This document shows positions 44,101-51,820 of a DNA stretch of 64,000 nucleotides, in pieces. The position numbers and the translations under genes were made by a program. The DNA is taken from positions 38,001 through 102,000 of the forward strand of contig CANNIZ010000013.1 in assembly GCA_947505245.1 (NCBI GenBank), in the 5' to 3' direction. Within the stretch, counting starts at the first letter, position 1; every line of letters begins with the position of its first letter. The stretch comes from Pseudomonadota bacterium. Lineage in GTDB: Bacteria; Myxococcota_A; UBA796; GCA-2862545. The notes under the pieces were generated by a model, which worked only from the letters and a program-made list of their open reading frames with translations, was not told the DNA's origin and searched no databases.

Positions 44101-44258
44101 GCCACGCCACCACCGTGAGCGACAACACGACCATCTCCAACCCGCTCCTTCACGTCAACGGCGTGGCGGACAAGTCGTTCCCGTCGGGCATGGTGCGCAC
44201 AGGGAACTCGTGCACCGGAACCTGCCACAACAAGGTCCACAGCGCCTGGGTGTGGTAG
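41145..44258 (+). CDS. Multihaem c-type cytochrome-like lipoprotein with 32 haem motifs in four repeats
   Basis: 1037 residues from GTG 41145, with a lipoprotein signal (LSVLLLLAAC). The mature part is four tandem repeats of ~251 residues, each starting QHGxxAxxxxxxC. Every repeat has the same eight haem-type motifs in order: three CxxCH, a CxxCH of the form C(E/D/V)QCH, a CxxxxCH (CSNLYCH or CGNLYCH), two CxxCH (such as CGSCH and CGECH), and a CxxxCH (CTGTCH or CTGSCH). That gives 24 CxxCH, four CxxxxCH and four CxxxCH. Such CxxxxCH/CxxCH domains are known in Geobacter and Myxococcota. It could be an electron conduit at the cell surface; no partner porin or quinol oxidase is adjacent. Confidence 0.88.
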   Translation: MVLAFNRQLSVLLLLAACHGKPDDTAPYRHHPDGWTDPAQHGMAAKYQDQACAACHGEDLLGGSAGQSCDTCHAQGWRTDCTFCHGGDDNATGAPPIDIDGQSTDLAFAGHTAHVEAIDHAAWTCEQCHATPTDVLSPGHLFLGDATPGLAEIAFVGGLSAAGTYDGSGSCSNLYCHGNGAGELGAVQMAETLDCAGCHGDAVDVRTLSGVHPQHLGQGAACGECHAATATGSDTISGPAMHVDGEVETEFPSGMVYAEGTCTGTCHDVAHTGATWTGGTFHPAGWEAPDQHGMAAKFQVQECTTCHGQDLTGGTIAPTGCDSCHLAGWRTNCTYCHGGTDDTTGAPPVGIDGSDTLPFFQAHNVHVDGANHAAWDCEQCHTKPDDVLSAGHLFLGDASPGVAELAFADGLSPEGAYGGDGSCSNLYCHGDGGDVLGAVTSDTTTTCGSCHGTAATPGTLSTVHVGHLAKGALCGECHADTATGNDAITGPELHVDGEVENAFPSGMVYANGTCTGTCHGAPHEGSRWTADGFHPVGWNAVGQHGLAANLQLKDCTPCHGADLTGGTSGSSCDSCHVEGWRTNCTYCHGGTDNTTGAPPVDIDGTVTLLTFAAHTVHVEEGNHAAWSCDQCHVAPLDVLSAGHIFVGDTTPGAAEVDFADGLSADGVYVADGSCGNLYCHGDGAAALGSVTPDITTDCGSCHGSATAPGTLSTVHDNHLAEGATCGECHAGTATGSDAISGPALHVDGDVETSFPSGMVFANGTCTGSCHGMGHDSATWTDGGFHAPGWAQPEQHGVTANLKEQDCRVCHGADLTGGASGQSCDECHTAGWRTDCTYCHGGTDNATGAPPVDIDGLVTALSFVDHTVHVEETIHPAWDCVQCHVKPVDVLSLGHVFAGDVTPGKAEVRLTSGLSTLGHYDGAGTCSNLYCHGNGSKVLAPRILGTVTAGTTATCGSCHGTASNTSTMSGQHWRHLDQDIQATCDECHATTVSDNTTISNPLLHVNGVADKSFPSGMVRTGNSCTGTCHNKVHSAWVW
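41262..44258 (+). repeat. Four tandem ~753-bp coding repeats of the multihaem gene
   Basis: Units begin at 41262, 42015, 42771 and 43524, each at a CAGCA(C/T)GG encoding QHG; spacings are 753, 756 and 753 bases, and the last unit is slightly shorter. Motif order is identical in all four. Confidence 0.9.
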
Positions 44259-44292
44259 CTCGGCTCAGAGCCCCACGTCGTGGGACCCGAGC
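44258..44292 (+). terminator. Compound stem-loop after the multihaem gene
   Basis: Outer arms GCTCGG (44258-44263) and CCGAGC (44287-44292) enclose an inner CCCAC-GTC-GTGGG hairpin (44272-44284), beginning at the last base of the stop codon. There is no U-tract, so it is at best a Rho-assisted terminator or an mRNA end stabiliser. Confidence 0.45.
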
Positions 44293-44346
44293 CTGACTTG
44301 CCGGTGAGCCGATCCGTGCGCATCCAAGCGGTTGGAGGTCGCCTTC

Positions 44347-44763
44347 ATGTCCGCTGAGCTTGCGCTCGTCCCGCCCCTTCGATCGATTCATCCGCCCGCG
44401 CTGCGTTCGGAGGCCGTCGCGCGCGCGAACCAGGAGTGGAACGCGGACGTCGTGAAGCAGGTGATCGACGCGATCGCGAAGCATGACGTCGTCGTCGTTG
44501 GAATGGCGTGGAACGTGCCTGTCAAGCACGCAAAGGCCGACCTCGATCGCGCTGAGGTGCCGTTCCACTACCTCGAATTCGGGAATTACATCACCGGCTG
44601 GCGGCAACGGCTGGCGATCAAGCTGTGGACGGGCTGGCCGACGTTTCCGCAGGTGTTCGTGAAGGGCGTGTTCATCGGCGGCCAGGAGCTGACGCGCGCC
44701 GAGATCGAGAGCGGCAAGCTTCGCGAGCGGCTCGCGGCGCCCCGCGCGTGGCCCGCCGTCTGA
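44347..44763 (+). CDS. Glutaredoxin-fold protein without cysteines
   Basis: 138 residues from ATG 44347 with GGAGGT seven bases upstream. The C-terminal ~85 residues follow a glutaredoxin: a strand (HDVVVVGMAW), the helix that should follow the active site (VPVKHAKADLDRAEVPFHYLEF), the cis-Pro strand GWPTFPQVFVKGVFIGGQELTRAEI and a C-terminal helix. The CPYC or CGFS active site is replaced by WNVPVK, and the protein contains no cysteine at all, so redox catalysis is excluded. It may bind glutathione, an Fe-S cofactor or a protein instead. Its stop overlaps the next start as TGATG. Confidence 0.75.
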   Translation: MSAELALVPPLRSIHPPALRSEAVARANQEWNADVVKQVIDAIAKHDVVVVGMAWNVPVKHAKADLDRAEVPFHYLEFGNYITGWRQRLAIKLWTGWPTFPQVFVKGVFIGGQELTRAEIESGKLRERLAAPRAWPAV

Positions 44764-45794
44764 TGGTCGCGCTTGCAGCGCTGCTCGCGTGTACGCGCGT
44801 CGATACCGACGAGACGGACACCGTCGAGGAGCCTCTGCTCGGCGACACGATCGAAGGGTTCGGCGCCGGCGCCGTGGGCGGGGACGTGTCGGGCGCGGTG
44901 GACCTCGTCGTCACGAGCCTCGCGGACGACGGTGAGGGCTCGCTGCGGGCGGTGCTGGCTGGCGTGACGGGACCGTCGCGGGTCACGTTCGCGGTGGACG
45001 GCGACATCCCGCTCGCCTCCAGCGTGTTCGTGCCGTCCCACGTGACGATCGACGGCGGCGGGCAGGTGACGCTGACGACGAACGGGTTCCACCTGCTCGA
45101 CGCCGAAGACGTCGTGATCCACGACCTCGCGTTCCGCGACGTGGCCGGTCCCGGCGACGCGATCGGCATCGAGCGCAGCCACACCGTCGCCATCGTCCAC
45201 TGCTCGTTCGACAACGCCGGGCTCGATCCCGCGCTGCCCGACGAGTTCGTGTCGATCGTGTGGGGCTCGACGGACGTGACGATCGCGTGGTCGAGCTTTC
45301 GCAACACCGACAAGGTGTTCCTGTTCGGAAACGGCGACGCGCCGCCGGAGATGGACGCCACGATCCGCGTCACGCTGCACGACAACGTGCTGATCGGGAA
45401 CGGGCGCCGCCATCCCTTCGTTCGGTACGGACGCGTCGACGAGTACAACAGCCTGATCGCCGACTGGTCGTACAAACACGAGAAGACCTACGGCGTACGG
45501 GCGGCCGAGGGGGCCCTCGTGCGGCTCGAAAATGATTGGATCGAGCAGCACAGCGACGCACCGGACCTGACCCTGCCGCCGGAATTGGCGCTCGCCCTCG
45601 AGGGGTCGCCCTGGGTGGGCGCCGTGACGGAGACGGACGACGCGCGTATCGACGCGATCGGTCTCGTCGTGAACGACGAGCGCATCGTGATCGAAGACAC
45701 GGGAGATGCCTTCGAACGGCCGTACGAGGCCACCCTGCGCACCATCGACGCGTCGTGGCGCTCCCGAATCGAGGCCGTGGTCGGGCCGCGATAG
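44763..45794 (+). CDS. Pectate-lyase-like (PL1) beta-helix lipoprotein
   Basis: 343 residues from ATG 44763, overlapping the glutaredoxin-like stop (TGATG). MVALAALLAC is a short lipobox signal. From residue ~30 it has the right-handed beta-helix of polysaccharide lyase family 1: GGDVSGAVDLVVTSLADDGEGSLRAVLAG, VTIDGGGQVTL, DVVIHDLAFRDVAG, VAIVHCSFDN and NGRRHPFVRYGRVDEYNSL, which mirrors the RxPRVR catalytic motif of pectate lyases. Some family residues are altered (RRHPF), so activity is uncertain. It may cut a polyuronic acid or simply bind a surface glycan. Confidence 0.82.
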   Translation: MVALAALLACTRVDTDETDTVEEPLLGDTIEGFGAGAVGGDVSGAVDLVVTSLADDGEGSLRAVLAGVTGPSRVTFAVDGDIPLASSVFVPSHVTIDGGGQVTLTTNGFHLLDAEDVVIHDLAFRDVAGPGDAIGIERSHTVAIVHCSFDNAGLDPALPDEFVSIVWGSTDVTIAWSSFRNTDKVFLFGNGDAPPEMDATIRVTLHDNVLIGNGRRHPFVRYGRVDEYNSLIADWSYKHEKTYGVRAAEGALVRLENDWIEQHSDAPDLTLPPELALALEGSPWVGAVTETDDARIDAIGLVVNDERIVIEDTGDAFERPYEATLRTIDASWRSRIEAVVGPR

Positions 45795-45805
45795 GGGAGG
45801 GTCGC

Positions 45806-48800
45806 CTAACGTCCGTAGATCTGGCCGCCGGTGGCGATCTGGCCGCCGCCCGGCAGGTTGTTGACGTCGTGCGCCTGCCGGATGCCGAAGCTCTTGCCGC
45901 CGCTCACCCAAGGCGACCAGGTGGCGTCCCGGATCCCGAAGCCGAAGAACTCGGCGCTCGTGTCGTTGCCCGAGGCATCGTTGCCGTAGCCACAGGCCCA
46001 GTTGTAGGTCTGCCAGCTGCCGAGGCGGATCGCGCGCGAGGTGCTGACGTAGGTGTTGATGCGCCACGCCGGGCCACACAGCGGCTGGTTCAGCCCGTTC
46101 ACCAGCAGGTGCGCGGTGGCCGCGCCCGCCTGGTACGTGAGCACCGTCGTGGGCGCGTTGAAGTGCTGCTGCATCGTCAACCGCGTCGGGGCGCGCAGGT
46201 GGGTGTAGTTCCCGGCCTGCGACTTGAGCAGCAGCTCCTGTACGGGCACGTCGAGGAACGAGCGGTATTTCGCGCTGGTCCAGTCAGGCGTGGTGGACGT
46301 CGCGTTGAGCAGGTTTCCGTCCGTCCAGTACGGGCTCTCGAACGGAAAGTCCGTCCCCGACGCCTTGATCAGCAAGGTCCAGCCGCCGCCGGCGGTGTCG
46401 TTCTCGCAGTACACCTGGAACGAGGGCAGCACACCGACGCCGTCCGCGTCGACCCAGTACACGCCGCTCGCCAGACCCGGACGCGCCGCGAGGAGCGTGC
46501 TGCACGACGCCAGCGCCGTCCCCGCGGAGGTGCCACAGAACACCTCGGTCGCGTCCGTGTCGTTGCAGTCTTCGCCGGCCGACTTCGAGTACGCGCCCTG
46601 ACCGTCGCCGTCCTGGTCGAAGTCGCTCTTCGCGTCGCAGTTCTGGTCGACACCGTCGTACCAGACCTCGGGGGCGCCGGTGTACGCGAACTTGTTGGCG
46701 TCGTTGCAGTCGTCGGCGATCGCCACGCGCCCTGAGGGCTGCGTACAGGCCAACGCAAAGTTGCTCGCTGTGCCGTGGCCGTCGCCGTCGGCGTCCTGGA
46801 ACCACACCGTCGCATCGCGCGCGTCCTGCTCGTCCGCGGAGCCGTCGCAGTCGTCGTCCTCGGTCTTGGTGGAGCACAGCTCGTCGGCCGAGGGCGAGAT
46901 CGCTTTGCTCCCGTCGTTGCAGTCGGCGCCAATCGCGACGTAGCCGCTCGGTGCGGCACACGCGATCTTCGTGGTGGCCGTGTTTCCCCAGCCGTCGGCG
47001 TCGCCATCGGCGAACCACGTCACGGCCCCGACGGCGTTCACGTCGGTGGTGCCGTCGCAGTCGTCGTCCACGCTGTTGCACGTCTCCACCGCCGAGGGGC
47101 TCACGGCCTTGCTCGCGTCGTTGCAGTCGCCGCCGCACGCGCGCCAGTTGTCCTTGTCGCTGTCGGCCTCTCCCGTCAGCGACGCCTTGTCGCAGTTGTT
47201 GTCGAGACCGTCGCACAGCTCGGTCGCGAGCGGGTAGCTGCGCGCGTCCGTGTCGTCGCAATCGGTGTTGAGCGCGACGTAGCCGGCTGGAGAGGCGCAC
47301 GCGGCCACGGACACCTTCGCGCCGCCGACGCCGTCGCCGTCCGCGTCGAGGTAATACGTCGTCGCACCGGTCGAGCCCGCCTCGTCTACCAGACCGTCGC
47401 AATCGTCGTCGACGGTGTTGCACGACTCCGTGGCGCCTGGCTTCACCGCGGCCACGCTGTCGTTGCAGTCTCCCTGCACGGCCGACTGCCCCGCTCCCAC
47501 CGCGCACACGTGCAACACCGGACCCGCGCCGACGCCGTCGAGGTCGCCGTCTGCCCAGGCGCTCACCGCGTCGAGCGGCGCGTCATCGGGCGTCCCGTCG
47601 CAGTCGTTGTCGACGCCGTCGCAAAGCTCGGCGCCGCCGGGGAACGCGGTCTTGTTCGTGTCGTTGCAGTCCCCTTGGCAGGCGCTCCAATGGTCGGCGT
47701 CCGCGTCGGATTCGTTCGCGGGCACGCCGCCAGTACAGTCGTCGTCGCGCCCGTTGCAGGCCTCGGTCGCCCCTGGGTAGGCGCGCGCGTCGAGGTCGTC
47801 GCAGTCGTCGGTGGACGCGACGAAGCCACCCGGCGCTTGGCACGACACGACGAACAGGGCCTTCCCGCCGTGACCATCGCCGTCGACGTCGGCGTGCCAC
47901 GTGGGCGCTGTCTCGTCGATCTGACCGTTGCAGTCGTTGTCGAACCCGTCGCAGATCTCGGGCGCCCCGGGTTCCACGTCCTTGTTGCTGTCGTCGCAAT
48001 CGGTGCAGGCGGGCGTGCCGTCTCCGTCGCCGTCGGCCTGACCCACCGAGCCGTCGCAGTTGTAGTCCGTCAGATCGGTACACGACTCCGTCGCGCCGGG
48101 GTTGAACGTCGCGTCGGCGTCGTTGCAGTCGTCGAAGTTGTCGGTGTAGCCGGCGGGACGGGCGCACGCGTTGGCCTCCACGTTCGGATCGCCGAAGCCG
48201 TCCTTGTCTGCGTCCGCCCAGTATGGGAGCGTCCCGGTCGCGCCGTCGTCGATCGTGTCGTTGCAGTCGTTGTCCAGTCCGTCACACAGCTCGGGCGCGT
48301 TCGGGAACGTCGCCGCCGAGAGGTCATCGCAATCGTCTGCGGCGTCGACGAACCCGTCCGGCGCATCACACGCGGTCGACATGAGGCGATCGCTGCCGAA
48401 CCCGTCTCCATCGAGGTCCACGAAGAATGCAGTCGCGTCGGTTGGCGCGTCGTCTACCTCCCCGTCACAATCGTCGTCTACACCGTTGCACAGCTCTTCG
48501 GCGCCCGGGAAGACCTTGTCGGCTTCGTCGTCGCAGTCCTCACACGCGGCGACGCCATCGCCATCGCCGTCTACGCGCCCCGGTTGGTCATCGCAGTTCC
48601 AGTCGATGTCGTCGGTGCAGAGCTCCCGCGCGGCCGGGTTCACGCGCGCGTCCGCGTCGTCGCAGTCGCCGTCCTGCGCCACGTTCCCGGCGGTGGGCAG
48701 GCAGCCGAGGGTGCTCGACGCCGCGTCTCCGAACCCGTCGCCGTCCGCGTCGGCGAACCACGTCGAGCCGACGCCTTCGTCTACGGTCCCGTCGCAATTG

Positions 48801-48973
48801 TCGTCGCGCCCGTTGCACACCTCGGCGGCGTCGGGTCCGGTGAGCGGATCACCCGGCCCGCAGTCTCCATCGAGCTCGGTCGTGCCATCGCCGTCGAGGT
48901 CCTGACGGGCCCAGTCTTTTCGGCAGCCTGCGACCGCGAGCATCACGACAAGACCAATAAAGACACGCTGCAT
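45806..48973 (-). CDS. MopE-type Asp/Cys-repeat lipoprotein with C-terminal fibrinogen-like domain
   Basis: 1055 residues from ATG 48973. MQRVFIGLVVMLAVAGC gives a lipobox. Residues ~20-800 hold 13 complete MopE-like units plus one partial (DCDDxDxxxxPGAxELCDGxDNDCDG), each with a calcium-type loop such as DADGDGFGD. The last ~235 residues read SCSTLLAARPGLASGVYWVD and YCENDTAGGGWTLLIKASG, with later LLVNGLNQPLCGPAWRINTY and GFGIRDATWSPW, the pattern of a fibrinogen-related (FReD/COLF) lectin-like domain. Unlike the copies at 28466-36186 there is no beta-helix. A carbohydrate-binding surface protein is the best guess. Confidence 0.85.
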   Translation of the reverse strand: MQRVFIGLVVMLAVAGCRKDWARQDLDGDGTTELDGDCGPGDPLTGPDAAEVCNGRDDNCDGTVDEGVGSTWFADADGDGFGDAASSTLGCLPTAGNVAQDGDCDDADARVNPAARELCTDDIDWNCDDQPGRVDGDGDGVAACEDCDDEADKVFPGAEELCNGVDDDCDGEVDDAPTDATAFFVDLDGDGFGSDRLMSTACDAPDGFVDAADDCDDLSAATFPNAPELCDGLDNDCNDTIDDGATGTLPYWADADKDGFGDPNVEANACARPAGYTDNFDDCNDADATFNPGATESCTDLTDYNCDGSVGQADGDGDGTPACTDCDDSNKDVEPGAPEICDGFDNDCNGQIDETAPTWHADVDGDGHGGKALFVVSCQAPGGFVASTDDCDDLDARAYPGATEACNGRDDDCTGGVPANESDADADHWSACQGDCNDTNKTAFPGGAELCDGVDNDCDGTPDDAPLDAVSAWADGDLDGVGAGPVLHVCAVGAGQSAVQGDCNDSVAAVKPGATESCNTVDDDCDGLVDEAGSTGATTYYLDADGDGVGGAKVSVAACASPAGYVALNTDCDDTDARSYPLATELCDGLDNNCDKASLTGEADSDKDNWRACGGDCNDASKAVSPSAVETCNSVDDDCDGTTDVNAVGAVTWFADGDADGWGNTATTKIACAAPSGYVAIGADCNDGSKAISPSADELCSTKTEDDDCDGSADEQDARDATVWFQDADGDGHGTASNFALACTQPSGRVAIADDCNDANKFAYTGAPEVWYDGVDQNCDAKSDFDQDGDGQGAYSKSAGEDCNDTDATEVFCGTSAGTALASCSTLLAARPGLASGVYWVDADGVGVLPSFQVYCENDTAGGGWTLLIKASGTDFPFESPYWTDGNLLNATSTTPDWTSAKYRSFLDVPVQELLLKSQAGNYTHLRAPTRLTMQQHFNAPTTVLTYQAGAATAHLLVNGLNQPLCGPAWRINTYVSTSRAIRLGSWQTYNWACGYGNDASGNDTSAEFFGFGIRDATWSPWVSGGKSFGIRQAHDVNNLPGGGQIATGGQIYGR

Positions 48974-49079
48974 GAACCACCCCCGTTTCGGGGAGTATGC
49001 CACGCCGAAGCCGGAACGCATCGCGTCGATCGTAGGGGGCGTACCCGACGTATGCTGCGACGCGGGGTTACGAGCGGGG

Positions 49080-49682
49080 ATGACAGCCGCCGAAGTTCCC
49101 GAGCCCCCGCGCCCCGATGTCCTGCATGTCTGGCGGCCTGCGGCCGACGTCGTGGAGGCCGCTCGCGGCGCCGCCGCCAAGGCCGCGTTCTCCTACGCCG
49201 AGGTCGGCGGCACGCGCGCGACGATGCCCGAGGGCTACGCTCACGACGTTCAGAGCGCCATCCTCGGGGAGGGAGACCTCGTGTTCGAGCGCGCGCGGAG
49301 GGCGATGCGTGCCGGGCGCATGTTCGACATCCCATGGGTTGAGTTGGAACGGTCCTACCTTGATTTTCAGCCTGGCTCCGCGGTGCCGTTTGTCTCGCAT
49401 CAGTACGGGATGTACGCGCTGAACGTGTGTCGAATCGTGTACGTGATCGATGAACCCGGCGAGTTCGCGTTCGCCTGGGGGACGGTCGCCGGGCACATGG
49501 TGGCCGGGGAGGAGCGGTTCGGCCTTCGAAAGCTTGAAAACGGAGACGTCGTGTTTGAGATTCGAAAGTTCTCTCGTCCGGTTCACCCCTTGATCCGACT
49601 GGCGACACCCCTGGCGCTTCGAGCCCAGCGGAAGTTCAGCCACGACGCCTTGGCGGCCATGATCGCGGCGGTACGCCCGTGA
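49080..49682 (+). CDS. DUF1990 family protein
   Basis: 200 residues from ATG 49080 (an earlier in-frame start would overlap the opposite-strand MopE gene). The family is recognised from FSYAEVGGTRATMPEGYAHD, VFERARRAMRAGRMFDIPWVEL, SHQYGMYALNVCRIVYVIDE and FAFAWGTVAGHMVAGEERFGL, VVFEIRKFSRPVHPLIRLATPLA. The biochemical role of this family is unknown; a START-like ligand-binding fold is suspected. The stop overlaps the next start (GTGA), so it is coupled to the SDR-type gene. Confidence 0.8.
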   Translation: MTAAEVPEPPRPDVLHVWRPAADVVEAARGAAAKAAFSYAEVGGTRATMPEGYAHDVQSAILGEGDLVFERARRAMRAGRMFDIPWVELERSYLDFQPGSAVPFVSHQYGMYALNVCRIVYVIDEPGEFAFAWGTVAGHMVAGEERFGLRKLENGDVVFEIRKFSRPVHPLIRLATPLALRAQRKFSHDALAAMIAAVRP

Positions 49683-50635
49683 GCGCCGTCGTCGTCGCGG
49701 GAGCCTCCGGCTTCGTCGGTCGGCACGTGGTCGAGCGCTTGCTGCGCGAGGGCGCGGACGTGCGATGCGGTACCCGCGATCCGGGCGCCGCCGCCGGCCG
49801 TCGACCCGACCTTCGCTGGGTGCGATTTGACGTCGATGCGGACGACCTCGGCGAGTCGCTCGTCGGCGCCGACGCGCTCGTGTACCTCGTCCACCACATG
49901 CAGCACCAGCACGGGGCCGAGCTGATGACGCTCGAAGCGGCCGCGGCGAAGCGCGTGGTCGCGGCCTGTGAGCGCGCCGGGGTGCGTCGCATCGTGTACC
50001 TTGGCGGACCGGTCCCGGGAGGCGAGCCGTCGCCGCACCTGCGAAGCCGCCTGCACACCGGCGACTTGCTGCGCTCGGGGCGCGTCAGCACGATCGAACT
50101 GCGCGCGGCGATGATCGTCGGCGCAGGCAGCGAGTCGTGGACCCTCGTGCGGGACCTCGCGCTGCGCCTGCCGATCATGGTGCTTCCGTCGTGGCTGCGG
50201 ACCCTGTCGAGCCCGATCGACGTCGCGGACGTCGCCGACGCGATCGCCGCGGCGGTCGCAGATCCGCGCACCGACTCGGCGGCGTTCGACCTCCCGGGTC
50301 CTGAGGTGCTCACGGCGCGGGCGATCCTGGAGCGCGTCGCAGCCGAGGTCGGCATCAAGCCGGTGATGATCCCCGTGCCGGTGCTGACGCCCAAGCTCTC
50401 GGCGCACTGGCTACGCCTGGTCTGCCGCGGCGATCACGCCATCGCCCGACAATTGGTGGACGGACTGACGTCCGATCTCGTCCCGCAGTCGCCGGGGTAC
50501 TGGGCGCACATGGGCGGGCGGAAGCCGACGCCGCTCGGCGCCACGATTCGGAAGGCGCTTGCGGACGATGTGATCGAGTCGCCCCGCGGACGGATGCTCG
50601 AGTCGTTCGTGCGCCGGGTAGCCCGGCGGGCGTGA
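49679..50635 (+). CDS. NAD(P)-binding SDR-type/NmrA-like protein
   Basis: 318 residues from GTG 49679. The Rossmann dinucleotide site is AGASGFVGRHVVERLL (residues ~7-22), followed by VRCGTRDP, ADALVYLVHHMQHQ, ACERAGVRRIVYLGG and RAAMIVGAGSESWTLVRDL. There is no clear YxxxK catalytic pair, which fits the atypical SDR/NmrA-like group (often regulatory or reductases). The C-terminal ~120 residues (RAILERVAAEVGIKPVMIPVP) are helical. Coupled to the DUF1990 gene; the pair recurs in other actinobacteria and myxobacteria as far as I recall. Confidence 0.82.
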   Translation: MSAVVVAGASGFVGRHVVERLLREGADVRCGTRDPGAAAGRRPDLRWVRFDVDADDLGESLVGADALVYLVHHMQHQHGAELMTLEAAAAKRVVAACERAGVRRIVYLGGPVPGGEPSPHLRSRLHTGDLLRSGRVSTIELRAAMIVGAGSESWTLVRDLALRLPIMVLPSWLRTLSSPIDVADVADAIAAAVADPRTDSAAFDLPGPEVLTARAILERVAAEVGIKPVMIPVPVLTPKLSAHWLRLVCRGDHAIARQLVDGLTSDLVPQSPGYWAHMGGRKPTPLGATIRKALADDVIESPRGRMLESFVRRVARRA

Positions 50636-50659
50636 AAGCGGCTCCGGAACGCTGGGGGG

Positions 50660-51820
50660 TCAGGGAATGCGCAGCAGCATGCCGCCGTACACGGCCTCGG
50701 CGTCCGCACCGATGACGTCGCGGTTTGCCGTGTGAACGTCTCCGGCGCGGCCGGCGTCCCCGAGCGTGCGCTCGGCGAACGCGGCGAGCGTCTCTCCCGA
50801 GCGGAGCGCGGCGCGTCGCTTCCCGCGCGTCTCGTAGGCGTCGCGGATGGGTGCGTCGAGCCACTGGACGGCGAGCTTCTGGAGCAGGCCGGAGCCGCCG
50901 AGGTCGCGCAGCACGACGTCGACGTCGTGTTTCAGCTCGGGGTCGGACTCGGGGACGGCGACCGCGTACGAGCGTACGGCGAGCGCGTCGTCGGCGATCT
51001 TCAGCTTGCCCGCGTACCCGCGGAGCTCGTACTTCGCGAGCGGACAGTCGTACACCACGGCGTCGATCCTGCCGGCGACGAGGTCGTCGAAGTAGCCGTA
51101 GTCGGCGTACGTCTTTCGCGTCCACGCCCCGCCGAGGTCTTCGCCGATCACCGCGATGGCGGCGGGGTCATCGTACACACCGATCGTCTTGTCGCGCAGA
51201 TCGGCAAGGGTCTGCGCCGGCGACGACACCGGCACGATCAGGCACAGCTCGTATTGCAGGTACGACACCGACCACGTCACGCCGATCGCCCCGACAGGCG
51301 CCAGCTGCCCGATCGCGAGGTCCGCTTCTCCGGCGGCCACCGCCGGGATGAGCCCTGAAAAGTCGCGTTCGACGAGCTCGAACTCCACGCCCCGTTGGCC
51401 GGCGATCGCTGCGAGCACGGCGTACTCGTAGCCTTCGTAGCCACCCGAGGCGGCGCGGGACAGGAACGGCGCTGCGTCTGGATCGACGGCGGCGCGCAGC
51501 TTGCCGCGCGCCTTGACTGCCGCGAAGCCGCCGGACTTGACGGAGGTTGTGGGCGCCGCGGTGACCGCGGGGGGTGTACTCGGGCCGCTGTTCGCGAACA
51601 CGAGGACGGTGACCGCCGCGACGGCTCCGATGGCCGCGAGCAGCCCGACGCTCAGGAACAGCCCCAGCCCGAGGAAGAGGCCAGTCCGTTTCGGGGCGGG
51701 CTGGCCTGCCATCGAGGCGGGCGAACGCTCGCTGAGCTCGGTGGAGCCGCAGTGCGGGCACTTGATCGCGTTGGACGGCACCCGTCCGCCGCAGGCTTCG
51801 CAGGTGTCGAACTTGCTCAT
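50660..51820 (-). CDS. Zinc-ribbon, membrane-anchored solute-binding (SBP_bac_3) protein with LysM-like tail
   Basis: 386 residues from ATG 51820, overlapping the upstream paralogue (ATGA). An N-terminal zinc ribbon (CEACGG then CPHCGS, residues ~7-25) sits in the cytoplasm, followed by a membrane helix (~47-75). Outside is a type-3 solute-binding domain (~97-315): KLRAAVDPDAAPFL, GYEGYEYAVLAAIA, GEADLAIGQLAP, YLQYELCLIVP, GVYDDPAAI and DAVVYDCPLAKYEL. The last ~55 residues resemble a LysM (SGETLAAFAERTLGDAGRAGDV, MLLRIP). No ABC permease or kinase is adjacent, so it is probably a sensor or cell-wall-binding protein rather than an importer. Confidence 0.82.
   Translation of the reverse strand: MSKFDTCEACGGRVPSNAIKCPHCGSTELSERSPASMAGQPAPKRTGLFLGLGLFLSVGLLAAIGAVAAVTVLVFANSGPSTPPAVTAAPTTSVKSGGFAAVKARGKLRAAVDPDAAPFLSRAASGGYEGYEYAVLAAIAGQRGVEFELVERDFSGLIPAVAAGEADLAIGQLAPVGAIGVTWSVSYLQYELCLIVPVSSPAQTLADLRDKTIGVYDDPAAIAVIGEDLGGAWTRKTYADYGYFDDLVAGRIDAVVYDCPLAKYELRGYAGKLKIADDALAVRSYAVAVPESDPELKHDVDVVLRDLGGSGLLQKLAVQWLDAPIRDAYETRGKRRAALRSGETLAAFAERTLGDAGRAGDVHTANRDVIGADAEAVYGGMLLRIP

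Noticed and set aside
49080..49682. Extended start of the DUF1990 gene at 48972
   Set aside because: It would overlap the start of the opposite-strand MopE gene and adds residues without family similarity.
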